In this document: piece by piece, positions 7,002-16,375 of the stretch
Position numbering within the stretch: the stretch's first letter is position 1
Layout: each line of letters starts with the position of its first letter
Assembly (NCBI GenBank): GCA_002784245.1
Contig: PFKL01000070.1
Location: 1-18,080 of the forward strand
Direction: 5' to 3'
Origin: Comamonadaceae bacterium CG_4_10_14_3_um_filter_60_75
GTDB taxonomy: Bacteria; Pseudomonadota; Gammaproteobacteria; Burkholderiales; Burkholderiaceae_C
Length of the DNA: 18,080 nucleotides
Notes under the pieces: model-generated
What the model was told of the DNA's origin: nothing
Database searches by the model: none
Seen by the model: only the letters and a program-made list of their open reading frames with translations
Position numbers and translations under genes: made by a program

Positions 7002-8354
7002 TTACTCGCGCGATGCGACTGGCATACCCAGCATGCCGTCGATCAAGCCCCGGGCAAAGGGCTGGGTGCTGTTGGCCATGTCGACCGGGTCGTCATAAGA
7101 AAAACCGTTGTTTGCCGACGCAACGGGCATCTCAGCCAATGCCTCGATCAGTTCTTGCGGCTTGATGCCTTGCAAAATGGCCACCACGTCTTCGCCACGC
7201 CCTTTTCCCTGGGCTACTTTGTCGAGTGCAGCCATGCGGTCCGGGTCCAACACCATGGCGTTGCTGACCAAGCCTTTTTCGATCAACTTCTGATGCAGAC
7301 GAAAGCCTGCCAACGGGTCGGCGTGTAGTTGTTCCAGTCGGGCATAGGCCCAGGCGTCGGCCTGTTCAAACACGGTTGAAGCCACCCACGCCACCCCCAT
7401 CAGAGCCCCCCGGTTGGCCGCCGAGGCCTGCATCGCACCCATGACCTGCTGCTGCGTCAGCTTGCGTGCTGCCCCCAAGACCTCGTCGCGCATGCGCGAG
7501 GCCGCCGCCGCGCTTGCCTGATCGATCAATTGCTTTTTGATGATCTCCGAGGCCACTGTGGTTGCTGCTGTTTGTGCGGCAGAAATGGCGGCATCGGCCG
7601 CCATGGCCGCCCCCTTGATCCCCGACGCGATGGTGAAGATGTTGTAGAGCGTGCCGGCAATCTTGGTGCCATAGTGGTAGGTCTTCATGCGCGCGCCGCC
7701 CTCTTCGGACAAACCCTGCGTCCACAACACCGTCCATAGCGCCTCATCGTCGGTGAGCGCTACCTGGGTAATTTCCAGCGGGTGCACGCTGAGCAACCAA
7801 TGGTAGTCTTGCGTTTGCGGGCTGTTGGGCGGCGCCAGACGGGCGTAGCCACGGCAGACCTTGAAGGGTTCTATCTGAGCCACTTTGCCTGAGGCGAGCT
7901 TGAGTTTGAAAGGCCGACCCGTGTCGCGCCGATCGGCCAATTCGAGCAACATTTTTTCAGCGTTGTCCTTGCTGTAACCGTCAATGCCGTAAATTTTGTC
8001 GCCCAGCTGCACCGGGCTGTCGGGCACTACGGCGACCACCGTCAGCCGCTCATCTACCCCAAGCGCGCGCACCCAAGCCACGCGGTCGTCGTCACTCCAG
8101 TCATCACTGCTGGCGACCGAGAAAGGCAATTCCCACTGGGTGTCACATTCGGTGTCGTGCAGCGCTGCGGTGCGGGCGATGGCGGGTCGCAGCGCCTGTT
8201 CACCCTGGCCATAACTGCGGATATGGCCCAGCAAGGTCTCATCTACCTGGCGCCCGTCATCCACGGTGTATTTTGGAGCGGCGCAAGCAGCCAACAAAGC
8301 GATCAAAAAAGTGGCGATCAACCATCGGAAGAAGGGCTCTGCTTTGTGACACAT
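7002..8354 (-). CDS. Lipoprotein with PDZ-like segment, resembling an M48 peptidase that lost its zinc site
   Basis: The 450-residue protein starts at the ATG at 8354. A signal peptide ends in the lipobox LAAC, so Cys24 is lipidated; Ala at +2 predicts the outer membrane. Residues 100-165 resemble a PDZ core (VVPDSPVQLGDKIYGIDG), bounded by Cys70 and Cys167. This is the layout I know from M48-type metallopeptidase lipoproteins, where a HEXXH follows after DDELAL. Here DDEALWTVLWTQGLS (202-216) has WTQGL in its place. The later ExxAD ligand motif appears as VFEQADAWA (328-336), with Phe for the zinc-ligand Glu. A stretch of Ala-rich helix lies at 245-320. It is probably a non-catalytic relative. 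Its partner is the MORN protein gene that follows. The M48 link is by eye only. Confidence 0.8.
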   Translation of the reverse strand: MCHKAEPFFRWLIATFLIALLAACAAPKYTVDDGRQVDETLLGHIRSYGQGEQALRPAIARTAALHDTECDTQWELPFSVASSDDWSDDDRVAWVRALGVDERLTVVAVVPDSPVQLGDKIYGIDGYSKDNAEKMLLELADRRDTGRPFKLKLASGKVAQIEPFKVCRGYARLAPPNSPQTQDYHWLLSVHPLEITQVALTDDEALWTVLWTQGLSEEGGARMKTYHYGTKIAGTLYNIFTIASGIKGAAMAADAAISAAQTAATTVASEIIKKQLIDQASAAAASRMRDEVLGAARKLTQQQVMGAMQASAANRGALMGVAWVASTVFEQADAWAYARLEQLHADPLAGFRLHQKLIEKGLVSNAMVLDPDRMAALDKVAQGKGRGEDVVAILQGIKPQELIEALAEMPVASANNGFSYDDPVDMANSTQPFARGLIDGMLGMPVASRE

Positions 8355-8418
8355 CGTTACAAATTTTAGCCAGCCAAGCCTACACCATTCTGTCTGCAGT
8401 GGGCACGCGTTGTGCAAC

Positions 8419-9297
8419 TCAGCCCCAATGGGGGGTGAGTTCGGCTTTCAGGTGTTGACGCAAGGCGGCGTAATCGGGCACCACGGTGCCCACCGTCTCC
8501 CAAAATCCAGGGCTGTGGTCCATCACCCGCAGATGGCTGAGCTCGTGCACCACCACATAGTCGAGGACCGGCATATTGAAATGCAGCAAGCGCCAGTTCA
8601 GGCGGATCGCGCCGTCGCTGCGGGCGCTGCCCCAGCGGGTGGCGGCGTTGCTCAGACTCAATTTGGTCCACTGCACACCCAGTTGCGGCGCAAAGTGATT
8701 GAGGCGCTGCTGAAAAATCAACCTGGCCTGGCGCATCAACCAAGCCTGAACACGGTCGCGGATTTGCGCCGCGCTGGCGTGGTGCGGCAAGCTGATGCGC
8801 AAGACCGGCGCTGCCGGGTTGTCGGTCAGAAGTTCAGCCCCGCCCACAGCCCCACCGTGCCCGCCATCCAGGACAACGGTCAAGGTCTGGCCGAGATACG
8901 GCAGCGTCGTGCCATCGCGCCAGTCAATCACCTGACTGGCCAGCCGCTGGTGGCGCTCTTGTGCTTCCTGCAATTTGCGCAGAATCCAGGTCTCTTTCGC
9001 CCTGAGCACCGCGTCAACGTCGCGCAGGGCGACCCACTTTGGTGCGCGCACCTCCAGCCCGTTGGGGCCGACGCCAAAACCAATGGTGCGGCGCTTGCTG
9101 CGCTTGAACTCATAGGCCACCAAAGCGTCACCGAAGCGAATCTGCTGGTTGGCAAGAGGGTGTTGGAAGGTGGTTTGAACTACCGCAGTCGGCGCGAAAT
9201 TTGCTTCACTAAAAGGAGCTTTTTGCGCTTGATTGACGGGGGCTAGAAGCAGTTTTTGTTCAAATAAGTCAAGCGTAAAGCGGAGCAGGGGAAACAT
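8419..9297 (-). CDS. YgjP/DUF45-type metallopeptidase
   Basis: The 292-residue protein belongs to the YgjP-like (DUF45, M48-related) zinc metallopeptidases. The zinc site is intact: HELSH at 251-255, with His261 in DHSPGFW as the third ligand. The family's RWGS motif is at 221-224. There is no signal peptide, so it is cytoplasmic; the substrate is not known. The conserved core begins near residue 60 (AYEFKRSKRRTIGF). Residues 1-55 are a lineage-specific extension whose residues 16-28 come from dispersed repeat copy 4. It sits 17 bp after plsC, in an order I recall as common in Burkholderiales. Confidence 0.9.
   Translation of the reverse strand: MFPLLRFTLDLFEQKLLLAPVNQAQKAPFSEANFAPTAVVQTTFQHPLANQQIRFGDALVAYEFKRSKRRTIGFGVGPNGLEVRAPKWVALRDVDAVLRAKETWILRKLQEAQERHQRLASQVIDWRDGTTLPYLGQTLTVVLDGGHGGAVGGAELLTDNPAAPVLRISLPHHASAAQIRDRVQAWLMRQARLIFQQRLNHFAPQLGVQWTKLSLSNAATRWGSARSDGAIRLNWRLLHFNMPVLDYVVVHELSHLRVMDHSPGFWETVGTVVPDYAALRQHLKAELTPHWG
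9215..9250 (+). repeat. Dispersed repeat copy 4, inside the ygjP-like gene
   Basis: The plus strand reads GGAGCT (9215-9220), 19 bases containing TTGCGC, then GGGCTAGAAGC (9240-9250). Spacing equals that of the other copies; it is the most diverged copy (GG for AT at the left end, AAGC for AGGC at the right). It codes antisense for residues 16-28 of the metallopeptidase, in the same frame as copy 3 in lnt. Confidence 0.7.
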
Positions 9298-9314
9298 GTT
9301 TGTAGCGATGCAAC

Positions 9315-10049
9315 TCAGACGTAAGCCTCGGGATCGATGCGGCGCAGCTCGGCCTCGATCCAGGCCTGCGCTTCACGCATCAGCGCTTTCGGGTCACGCC
9401 CGACGCTCGGCATGGGCGGGCCGACCGACACGCGCACAACGCCCGGTGTCTTGAGGAAGTGATCTTTCGGCCAGACACGTGCAGTCGCAACCGCGATCGG
9501 CACCACCGGCGCGCCGCTTTCCACCGCCAGCCGTGTGCCAGCGGTCTGGTAGGTACCCGATTGACCACGTGGCATGCGTGTGCCCTCGGGGAACATGATG
9601 ACCCAGGTGCCATGCGAGAGCAGGCGCCGGCCTTGCTCGATCACATGCTTCATCGCCGCGGTGCGCGATTCGCGGTTGATGTGAATCATGTCAAGCCGCG
9701 CCATCGACCAGCCAAAAAATGGAATCTTCAACAATTCACGCTTGAACACAAAGGCCAGCGGGTGTGACATCAACGTGGGCAGCCACAACGTCTCCAGCGT
9801 GGATTGGTGATTACATAGCAGCACCGCCGCACTGGCACGCCCCACAGGCAGGTTGTCCATGCCTTGCACTTCCATGCGCACACCCAAAATGACGCGCGTG
9901 CCCCACATCACCACCCGAAACCAGTTGACAGCAACCCACCAGGCGGTGCTGCGTGAAACCACGAATGACACCAGCAAGACAGCCAAGGTCCAGGGGACGA
10001 CGGTGATGGCCATCCAGGCAAAGTGCAAGACCGAACGAATCATTAACAT
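9315..10049 (-). CDS. plsC: 1-acyl-sn-glycerol-3-phosphate acyltransferase
   Basis: This 244-residue inner-membrane enzyme transfers an acyl chain to lysophosphatidic acid to make phosphatidic acid. An N-terminal hydrophobic segment (about 8-30) anchors it. Acyltransferase motif I appears as NHQSTLE (80-86), so the usual HX4D reads HX4E. Motif III FPEGTR is at 153-158, and the VVPIAV strand of motif IV follows near 182. The frame opens at a TTG at 10067, but I chose the ATG at 10049, which has GAAG eight bases upstream; another ATG follows at 10043. It lies 41 bp after gmhB. A lysophospholipid acyltransferase with other substrates is possible. Confidence 0.9.
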   Translation of the reverse strand: MLMIRSVLHFAWMAITVVPWTLAVLLVSFVVSRSTAWWVAVNWFRVVMWGTRVILGVRMEVQGMDNLPVGRASAAVLLCNHQSTLETLWLPTLMSHPLAFVFKRELLKIPFFGWSMARLDMIHINRESRTAAMKHVIEQGRRLLSHGTWVIMFPEGTRMPRGQSGTYQTAGTRLAVESGAPVVPIAVATARVWPKDHFLKTPGVVRVSVGPPMPSVGRDPKALMREAQAWIEAELRRIDPEAYV

Positions 10050-10090
10050 TTGACGCACTTCAGGCAAATCGCACCGGACTCACAGCCGGA

Positions 10091-10660
10091 TCACGCCGCC
10101 TCGGCTTCACGGGTCAACAGGAAGTCGGCAAAGGACGACAAATCTTCGTGCACCAGGGTGGGCGACGGAAAAGTCGTCGGCAAGCTGCGCCCACGCAGCG
10201 CCTGCGCTTTGCCAGTCAGCACCAGATGCGGCTCGCAGCCAACAGCCACACCGGCCAGCAGATCGCGCTCGGAATCCCCAACCACCGGCACACCTTGGAG
10301 GTCCATGGCGTAACGATCGGCAATCTGCTCAAACAAGCCGGACGACGGCTTGCGACACTGGCAGGCGTCATCGGGCGTGTGCGGACAAAAAAATACCGCG
10401 TCAATGCGCCCGCCAACCGCCTGCAATCGCTGGTGCATCTTGGCGTGAATGGCGTTGAGGTCAGACACTTCAAACAGGCCGCGCCCCAGCCCAGACTGGT
10501 TGGAAGCCAGCACCACATGCCAGCCGGCATGGTTCAGGCGGGCGATGGCTTCCAGCGCGCCGGGCAGCGGCACCCATTCATCGGCCGACTTGATGAAATC
10601 GGTACTATCGTGGTTGATGGTGCCGTCACGGTCCAGAATGATCAGCTTGATGGGTGTCAT
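10091..10660 (-). CDS. gmhB: D-glycero-beta-D-manno-heptose 1,7-bisphosphate 7-phosphatase
   Basis: This 189-residue cytoplasmic HAD-family phosphatase makes heptose 1-phosphate for ADP-heptose and the LPS inner core. Motif I is DRDGTIN (10-16, nucleophile Asp10, acid/base Asp12). Motif II is in ASNQSG (52-57). The GmhB zinc loop is complete: Cys92, His94, Cys100 and Cys102 in CPHTPDDACQC. Lys104 and the GDSERDL motif (128-134) finish the active site. A GGAAGG ribosome site lies six bases before the ATG (10667-10672). It follows glyS by 18 bp. The other heptose genes (gmhA, hldE) are not in the window. Confidence 0.95.
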   Translation of the reverse strand: MTPIKLIILDRDGTINHDSTDFIKSADEWVPLPGALEAIARLNHAGWHVVLASNQSGLGRGLFEVSDLNAIHAKMHQRLQAVGGRIDAVFFCPHTPDDACQCRKPSSGLFEQIADRYAMDLQGVPVVGDSERDLLAGVAVGCEPHLVLTGKAQALRGRSLPTTFPSPTLVHEDLSSFADFLLTREAEAA

Positions 10661-10678
10661 GACGCGCCTTCCAATGTG

Positions 10679-12820
10679 TCAGGCCGCCAGGCGCGACAGG
10701 TCAGCGACGCGGTTCATGGCGGCATGCAGGGCCTTGAGCAATCCAAGGCGGTTCAGGCGCAGATCGGTCTCGGGGGCGTTGACCATCACGCCTTCAAAGA
10801 ACGCGTCAACCGGCGCGCGCAAGGCTGCCAGCGTTTGCAGAGAGGCAGCGTAACTCATGGCGTCAAACTGGGCCATGGCACGTGGGGTGATGTCTTGCAC
10901 GGCTGCGTGCAGCGCCTGTTCCGCTGGTTCCTTGAGCAAGACAGCGCTAACATGGGCGTCGGCTACATCAGCAACATCAGCCTTCTTCAAAATATTGCTG
11001 ATGCGCTTGTTGGCAGCCGCCAACGCCGGGGCCTCTGGCAAAGCGGCAAAAGCGCGTACCGCCACCAGACGCCGGGGTACATCACCCAGGCGCTGCGGTC
11101 GCAGGGCCAGCACGGCATCCACTTCAAGGGCGCTGTAGCCTTGCTCGCGCAGGGAGCCGGCCAGTCGCTCAAAAACAAAATCAGTCAACGCCGCAGCGGG
11201 GTCGGCAATCAAGCTGCCAAAGACCGGCGTAGCGACAGAGATGAGTTCGCCCAAGTTCAACGGCAGGTCTTTCTCAATCAGCATACGGATCACCCCCAGC
11301 GCATGGCGGCGCAGGGCAAACGGGTCTTTGTCACCGCTGGGCAGGTTGCCAATGCCAAACATGCCGACCAGGGTTTCGAGCTTGTCGGCCAGCGCGACGA
11401 CCACGCCGACCTGATTGCGCGGCAGATCGTCACCAGCAAAGCGTGGCTTGTAGTGGTCTTCAATCGCCTGGGCTACCTCGACGCTCAAGCCGTCGTTCAA
11501 GGCGTAATAGCCGCCCATGATGCCTTGCAGCTCGGGGAACTCGCCCACCATGTCGGTCAGCAAATCGGTCTTGGCCAGTTGCGCCGCCTGAGCGGCTTGC
11601 GCCACCAGCGCCGCATCGCCCAGCTGTGCTGCGATGGCCTTGGCAATGGCGCACACGCGTAGGCTGCGCTCACCCTGGGTGCCCAGCTTGTTGTGGTAGA
11701 CCACTTTGTCCAGCCCGGCCACGCGCGAAGCCAATGTTTTCTTGCGATCCTGGTCAAAGAAGAATTTGGCATCGGCCAGGCGTGGGCGCACCACGCGTTC
11801 GTTGCCACCAATGACCAGGCTGGTGTCAAGTGGCGCAATGTTGCTGACCACCAGAAACCGGTTGGTCAACTTGCCCACGGCGTCCAGCAACGGAAAGTAC
11901 TTCTGGTTAGCCTTCATGGTCAGGATCAGGCACTCTTGCGGCACTTCAAGAAACTGCTCCTCAAACGCGCAGGTCAACACATTGGGACGCTCGACCAGCG
12001 CCGTCACTTCATCGAGCAAGGCTTCATCCATTAGCACCTCAAAGCCCGGGCCCAAGCGTGCAGCCGCCTGAGCAAGCTGCTGCACGATGGCAAAGCGTCG
12101 GTCATTGAAGCTGGCCATCACCGCACCATCACGCAGCAGGGTTTGCGCGTAACTGTCGGCATCGGCAATCTCGACCGGCGACTTCAGCGCTTCAAACCGG
12201 TGTCCCTGCGTGGTGTTGCCCGCGGTCAGCCCCAGCACTTTGATAGGCACGACCGCACTGCCATGCAAAGCGATCAGGCCATGCGCCGGGCGGACAAAGT
12301 TGACACTGGACCAGCCCGGCAACTCACACTCGGTCTCCAGCTGGTAGCTCATCATCTTGGGAATCGGCAGTTTGGTCAATGCCGCTTCCAGCGCCTGCTG
12401 CAGGCCCACATCTAGCGTGGCACCGCCAACCAGACTGTCGTAAAACAGCGCTTCGTTCTTACCATCGGGCGCTTTGCGCAAAGCAGCTACAGCGAATACC
12501 GGGTCGGACACGTCCGCGCCAAGCGCCTGCAGTTTTTTGAGCAGCGCCGGTGTGGCCAGACCGCTGGCATCCAGACCCACACTGACGGGCATCAGCTTTT
12601 GCTGCACCGCCCGGTCAGCCGCTTTGGCTGCCACCCGGGTGATATGCGCGGCCAGGCGGCGCGGCGAGGCAAACGATGTCACCACCGAGTCGGCAGCAGC
12701 AAGCCCCAGGCTGCGCAGTTGATCAGCCAAGGCAGCAGCAAAAACCTCGCCCAATTTTTTCAGTGCCTTGGGCGGCAGTTCTTCAACAAACAGTTCAACG
12801 AGGAGATTTTGGGTTGTCAT
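10679..12820 (-). CDS. glyS: Glycyl-tRNA synthetase beta subunit
   Basis: This 713-residue subunit of the bacterial alpha2beta2 glycyl-tRNA synthetase carries tRNA-binding and editing-like domains. The family start LLVELFVEELPPKALK is at residues 6-21. Further in are the conserved MVGEFPELQGIMG and the stretch around KDPFALRRHALGVIRML. The DALR-like anticodon-binding end has LRLNRLGLLKAL near the C-terminus. The open frame begins at a TTG at 12826, but the ATG at 12820, two bases after the glyQ stop codon, fits both the family start and translational coupling. Length is normal for the family. Confidence 0.97.
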   Translation of the reverse strand: MTTQNLLVELFVEELPPKALKKLGEVFAAALADQLRSLGLAAADSVVTSFASPRRLAAHITRVAAKAADRAVQQKLMPVSVGLDASGLATPALLKKLQALGADVSDPVFAVAALRKAPDGKNEALFYDSLVGGATLDVGLQQALEAALTKLPIPKMMSYQLETECELPGWSSVNFVRPAHGLIALHGSAVVPIKVLGLTAGNTTQGHRFEALKSPVEIADADSYAQTLLRDGAVMASFNDRRFAIVQQLAQAAARLGPGFEVLMDEALLDEVTALVERPNVLTCAFEEQFLEVPQECLILTMKANQKYFPLLDAVGKLTNRFLVVSNIAPLDTSLVIGGNERVVRPRLADAKFFFDQDRKKTLASRVAGLDKVVYHNKLGTQGERSLRVCAIAKAIAAQLGDAALVAQAAQAAQLAKTDLLTDMVGEFPELQGIMGGYYALNDGLSVEVAQAIEDHYKPRFAGDDLPRNQVGVVVALADKLETLVGMFGIGNLPSGDKDPFALRRHALGVIRMLIEKDLPLNLGELISVATPVFGSLIADPAAALTDFVFERLAGSLREQGYSALEVDAVLALRPQRLGDVPRRLVAVRAFAALPEAPALAAANKRISNILKKADVADVADAHVSAVLLKEPAEQALHAAVQDITPRAMAQFDAMSYAASLQTLAALRAPVDAFFEGVMVNAPETDLRLNRLGLLKALHAAMNRVADLSRLAA

Positions 12821-12822
12821 GG

Positions 12823-13743
<921 letters not shown>

Positions 13744-13813
13744 AGGGTCTTGCGTGGGACCGGGATCGGTCAGATGGTTGGGAAAGTGCACCGCTGACGC
13801 GGGCAATGTGGCG

Positions 13814-13842
13814 ATTTTACGGGCTGCACGCCGTGCTTTGAC
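13814..13842 (-). promoter_or_regulatory. Possible glyQS promoter
   Basis: On the minus strand TAAAAT (13819-13814, five of six matches to TATAAT) lies 17 bases after GTCAAA (13842-13837, a poor -35). It lies in the 108-bp gap between lnt and glyQ. The match is by eye; read-through from lnt may be enough. Confidence 0.3.
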
Positions 13843-13851
13843 CTGGCGCTT

Positions 13852-15459
13852 TTAGCGGCTGCGCTGACGGTGCAGGGCCGCCAACCCGACCACCAGCAAG
13901 GCGAACAACCACAACGGCCATTGCCCCCAGCGCGCCGCCCAATAAGCGTAGGGCGTTACACCGCTGCGTCCCTGCACCTCACCAGTCAAAACGGCCGCCG
14001 TGTGCGCCACAAGCTGGTGTGTCACGACGCCACGGTGGTTGACGATGGCGGTCTGCCCGGTATTGGTTGCCAGCAAAAACGGTCGGCCAAATTCAAGTGC
14101 ACGCATGCGTGCAATTTGCAAATGCTGATCCATCGCCAGGTGCTCGCCAAACCAGCCCAGGTTGCTGATATTGACCAGGATGGTCGGGGCTCTGGCCGTG
14201 TCGACAAACTGGGTGGCCATCTCTTCACTGAACAGGTTTTCGTAGCAAATGCTGACTGCCAGGCGCTGGTCTTGCCAGTCAAACGTGGGCTGCGGCAGTG
14301 CACCGCGGTTAAAGTCGCCCAGTGGAATACGCATCAGATTGGTGAACCAGCGAAACAGGGGTGGAATAAATTCGCCAAAGGGCACCAGATGGTGCTTGTC
14401 GTAGCGCCAGGGCGCAGACTGGTCTGGCTTGAACCCCGTCACCGAGTTGGTGTAGCCGCGCGCGTAGCTGCCCAGCGGGAGGCCTACCAGCGCTGCTTGT
14501 CTGCCCTGGCTAAACCGTTGTTGCACAGCCGACCAATAGCCCTCTGGCAACTGCTCAGGCAGTACGGCCAAAGCAGTTTCCGGGGTGATGACCAAATCAC
14601 CTTGAGCCACACGCAACTGCTCGCCATACCAGCGCAGCGCGTGCAGTACACCCGTGGCAGGCTCAAACTTTTCTTCCTGGGCGATGTTGCCTTGCAGCAG
14701 GGTTACCTTCAAGGTGCCTTGCATGGCACCCGCAGGCCAGGGCAGCAGCATTGGTGCCAGCAGCAAGACCAGCACACCACCGACGACCGCAACGGCCCGG
14801 CCAAGCCAACGCGTCGGACGAAAAGCCATGGCCAGCAGCGCAGCCAGCGCCGCTGCAACCCAACCTGCACCATAGGCCCCCAACCACACCACAAGGTTCT
14901 GCAGCGGACCATCGACGTGGGCGTAGGCCGCCGAACCCCAACCAAAACCGGTCAACCATTGGCCGCGAGCCAGTTCGGCGAGCAACCAAAGCGATGCAAA
15001 AATAATAGCTGCTTGCGGCTTCTGTGCAAGGGCTAGAGGCCAAAAAAACCAACAAGCTGCAGCGTAATACAACCCCAGCACTGCGGCCAGCGCCAAAACC
15101 GCCAACACGGCCAGGGTGGCGTTCAGGCCGCCGTACACATACATGGAGGTATAGAGCCAGCCAAAGGTCAGCGACAGCCACGCCAGCGCAAACAGCCAAC
15201 CCAGCCAAGCGGCTTCCTTTGCGCTGTGCGAACGCATCAGCAGGCTCACCAGTGCGGCCATCGACAAAAGTTGCAGCCACCACAACGGCTGCCCGCGCTG
15301 CAACGCAGTAATACTCAGCAATTCAAGCGATGGCAATGGCCAAGCCAAGCTGGCTGCGTGAAGGCCACCGGCAATAAGAGCAAGACAGGCCAGTAGCAGA
15401 CAATGAGGGTTGTAGCCGCGGGCTGTGACGCCAGCGTCCGCCAGGCTAAACGGTCGCAT
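13852..15459 (-). CDS. lnt: Apolipoprotein N-acyltransferase
   Basis: This 535-residue inner-membrane enzyme adds the third acyl chain to lipoproteins. About eight hydrophobic segments fill residues 18-245 and 513-530. The periplasmic nitrilase domain lies between, with catalytic Glu294 (TPETA), Lys355 (YDKHHLVPFGEF, which also holds Glu363) and Cys405 (SICYEN). The ATG at 15459 overlaps the end of corC by 14 bp, and the corC(ybeX)-lnt pairing is also seen in enterobacteria. Residues 140-153, in a loop between membrane segments, are encoded by dispersed repeat copy 3 without breaking the frame. The lipoprotein at 7002-8354 would be one of its substrates. Confidence 0.97.
   Translation of the reverse strand: MRPFSLADAGVTARGYNPHCLLLACLALIAGGLHAASLAWPLPSLELLSITALQRGQPLWWLQLLSMAALVSLLMRSHSAKEAAWLGWLFALAWLSLTFGWLYTSMYVYGGLNATLAVLAVLALAAVLGLYYAAACWFFWPLALAQKPQAAIIFASLWLLAELARGQWLTGFGWGSAAYAHVDGPLQNLVVWLGAYGAGWVAAALAALLAMAFRPTRWLGRAVAVVGGVLVLLLAPMLLPWPAGAMQGTLKVTLLQGNIAQEEKFEPATGVLHALRWYGEQLRVAQGDLVITPETALAVLPEQLPEGYWSAVQQRFSQGRQAALVGLPLGSYARGYTNSVTGFKPDQSAPWRYDKHHLVPFGEFIPPLFRWFTNLMRIPLGDFNRGALPQPTFDWQDQRLAVSICYENLFSEEMATQFVDTARAPTILVNISNLGWFGEHLAMDQHLQIARMRALEFGRPFLLATNTGQTAIVNHRGVVTHQLVAHTAAVLTGEVQGRSGVTPYAYWAARWGQWPLWLFALLVVGLAALHRQRSR
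15001..15042 (+). repeat. Dispersed repeat copy 3, inside lnt
   Basis: The plus strand reads ATAGCT (15005-15010), 19 bases, then GGGCTAGAGGCC (15030-15041), the same core and spacing as copy 2. It holds an imperfect hairpin: TAGC (15006) pairs with GCTA (15032), and CTTGC (15012) with GCAAG (15026). Read antisense it codes WPLALAQKPQAAII in Lnt. Confidence 0.85.
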
Positions 15460-16312
15460 CCGTCACCGGAGACACCTTGAACCACTTGACTGCACCGCCC
15501 TTGGTATGTAGTACGGCAAAGTCCAAGCCAGCCATCACATGGTGTTCACCCCGCTTGGGCACATGACCCATCTCGTGCGCAATCAAGCCACCAATGGTTT
15601 CAAACTCATCTTCAGGATCGGTGCTGTCGAGAGTGACGCCGAAGGCATGTTCAACACGCTCGATCAGGGTGTTACCGCTGACGCGGTAGGTCCGGTCAGC
15701 CAGCCCAAAGATATCCCCGTCATCTTCGGCAATGTCGAATTCGTCCTCAATCTCGCCGACGATTTCTTCCAATACGTCTTCAATCGTGACTAGCCCTGCG
15801 ACTCGACCAAATTCATCAATGACAATGGCCAGGTGGTTGTGATTGCTCTGAAAGTCGCGCAACAGATCATTCAGACCTTTGCTTTCAGGAACAAACACAG
15901 CCGGTCGCAGCAGTGCGCGGATGTTGAGTTCAGGTGCGCGCTGTAGCTTGAGCAGGTCTTTGGCCATCAGGATGCCAATGATGTTCTCGCGCTCGCCCTC
16001 AAACACCGGAAAACGCGAGTGCGCAGTGTCGATCACGCCGTACATGATTTCGTCGTAGGGATCACCGATATTGACCAGTTCCATGCGGGTCGTAGGGACC
16101 ATGACGTCACCTGCCGTCATGTCGGCCATGCGGATCACGCCTTCAAGCATCTTGCGCGAATCAGCACCAATGAGCTGGTTTTGCTCGGCCTCAGCCAGAG
16201 TCTCGATCAATTCATCGGTGGAGTCAGGGCCGGGGTGGATGAACTCGGCGATTTTCTGCAGAAATGTACGGGTATCTTCTCGTTCAGGACGCGTGGTGTA
16301 AGGGTCGGACAC
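15446..16312 (-). CDS. corC: CorC/HlyC-type CBS-domain protein
   Basis: The 288-residue soluble protein has two CBS domains (about 68-128 and 133-190) and a C-terminal CorC/HlyC transporter-associated domain (about 205-285). It lacks the DUF21/CNNM membrane domain of larger relatives. Signatures include DVMVPTTRM (69-77), AHSRFPVFEG (97-106), IDEFGRVAGLVTIEDVLEEI and the GGLIAHEMGHVPKRGE end. CorC/YbeX has been linked to magnesium and cobalt efflux and, in E. coli, to ribosome-related functions. I chose the GTG at 16312 because VSDPYTTRP matches the start I recall in relatives. A GTG at 16351 would add 13 residues with two Cys; neither has a good ribosome site. Confidence 0.9.
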   Translation of the reverse strand: MSDPYTTRPEREDTRTFLQKIAEFIHPGPDSTDELIETLAEAEQNQLIGADSRKMLEGVIRMADMTAGDVMVPTTRMELVNIGDPYDEIMYGVIDTAHSRFPVFEGERENIIGILMAKDLLKLQRAPELNIRALLRPAVFVPESKGLNDLLRDFQSNHNHLAIVIDEFGRVAGLVTIEDVLEEIVGEIEDEFDIAEDDGDIFGLADRTYRVSGNTLIERVEHAFGVTLDSTDPEDEFETIGGLIAHEMGHVPKRGEHHVMAGLDFAVLHTKGGAVKWFKVSPVTDATV

Positions 16313-16375
16313 AGCCTCAGACGCAGGACATGCAGTTGTTGAACACGCCACAAGGATAGCGGATTTCCCTGACGG

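Noticed and set aside
8363..8368. TAAAAT as a -10 box for the lipoprotein gene
   Set aside because: It would place the transcript start almost on the ATG, and I found no -35 match at a suitable distance.
8355..8417. Upstream start for the lipoprotein gene
   Set aside because: The added 21 residues would precede the signal peptide n-region. The ATG at 8354 gives a normal lipoprotein signal with Cys24.
10148..11662. Long plus-strand open frame of 504 codons opposite gmhB and glyS
   Set aside because: It spans two well-supported genes on the other strand and their junction, with no recognisable motif.
13870..15036. Plus-strand open frame of 388 codons opposite lnt
   Set aside because: It is antisense to Lnt with intact catalytic residues; the translation has low-complexity Gln/Arg/Pro content.
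16313..16351. Upstream GTG start for corC
   Set aside because: The 13 added residues contain two Cys and do not resemble the start I recall for CorC. It is kept only as an alternative because the ribosome site is poor for both.
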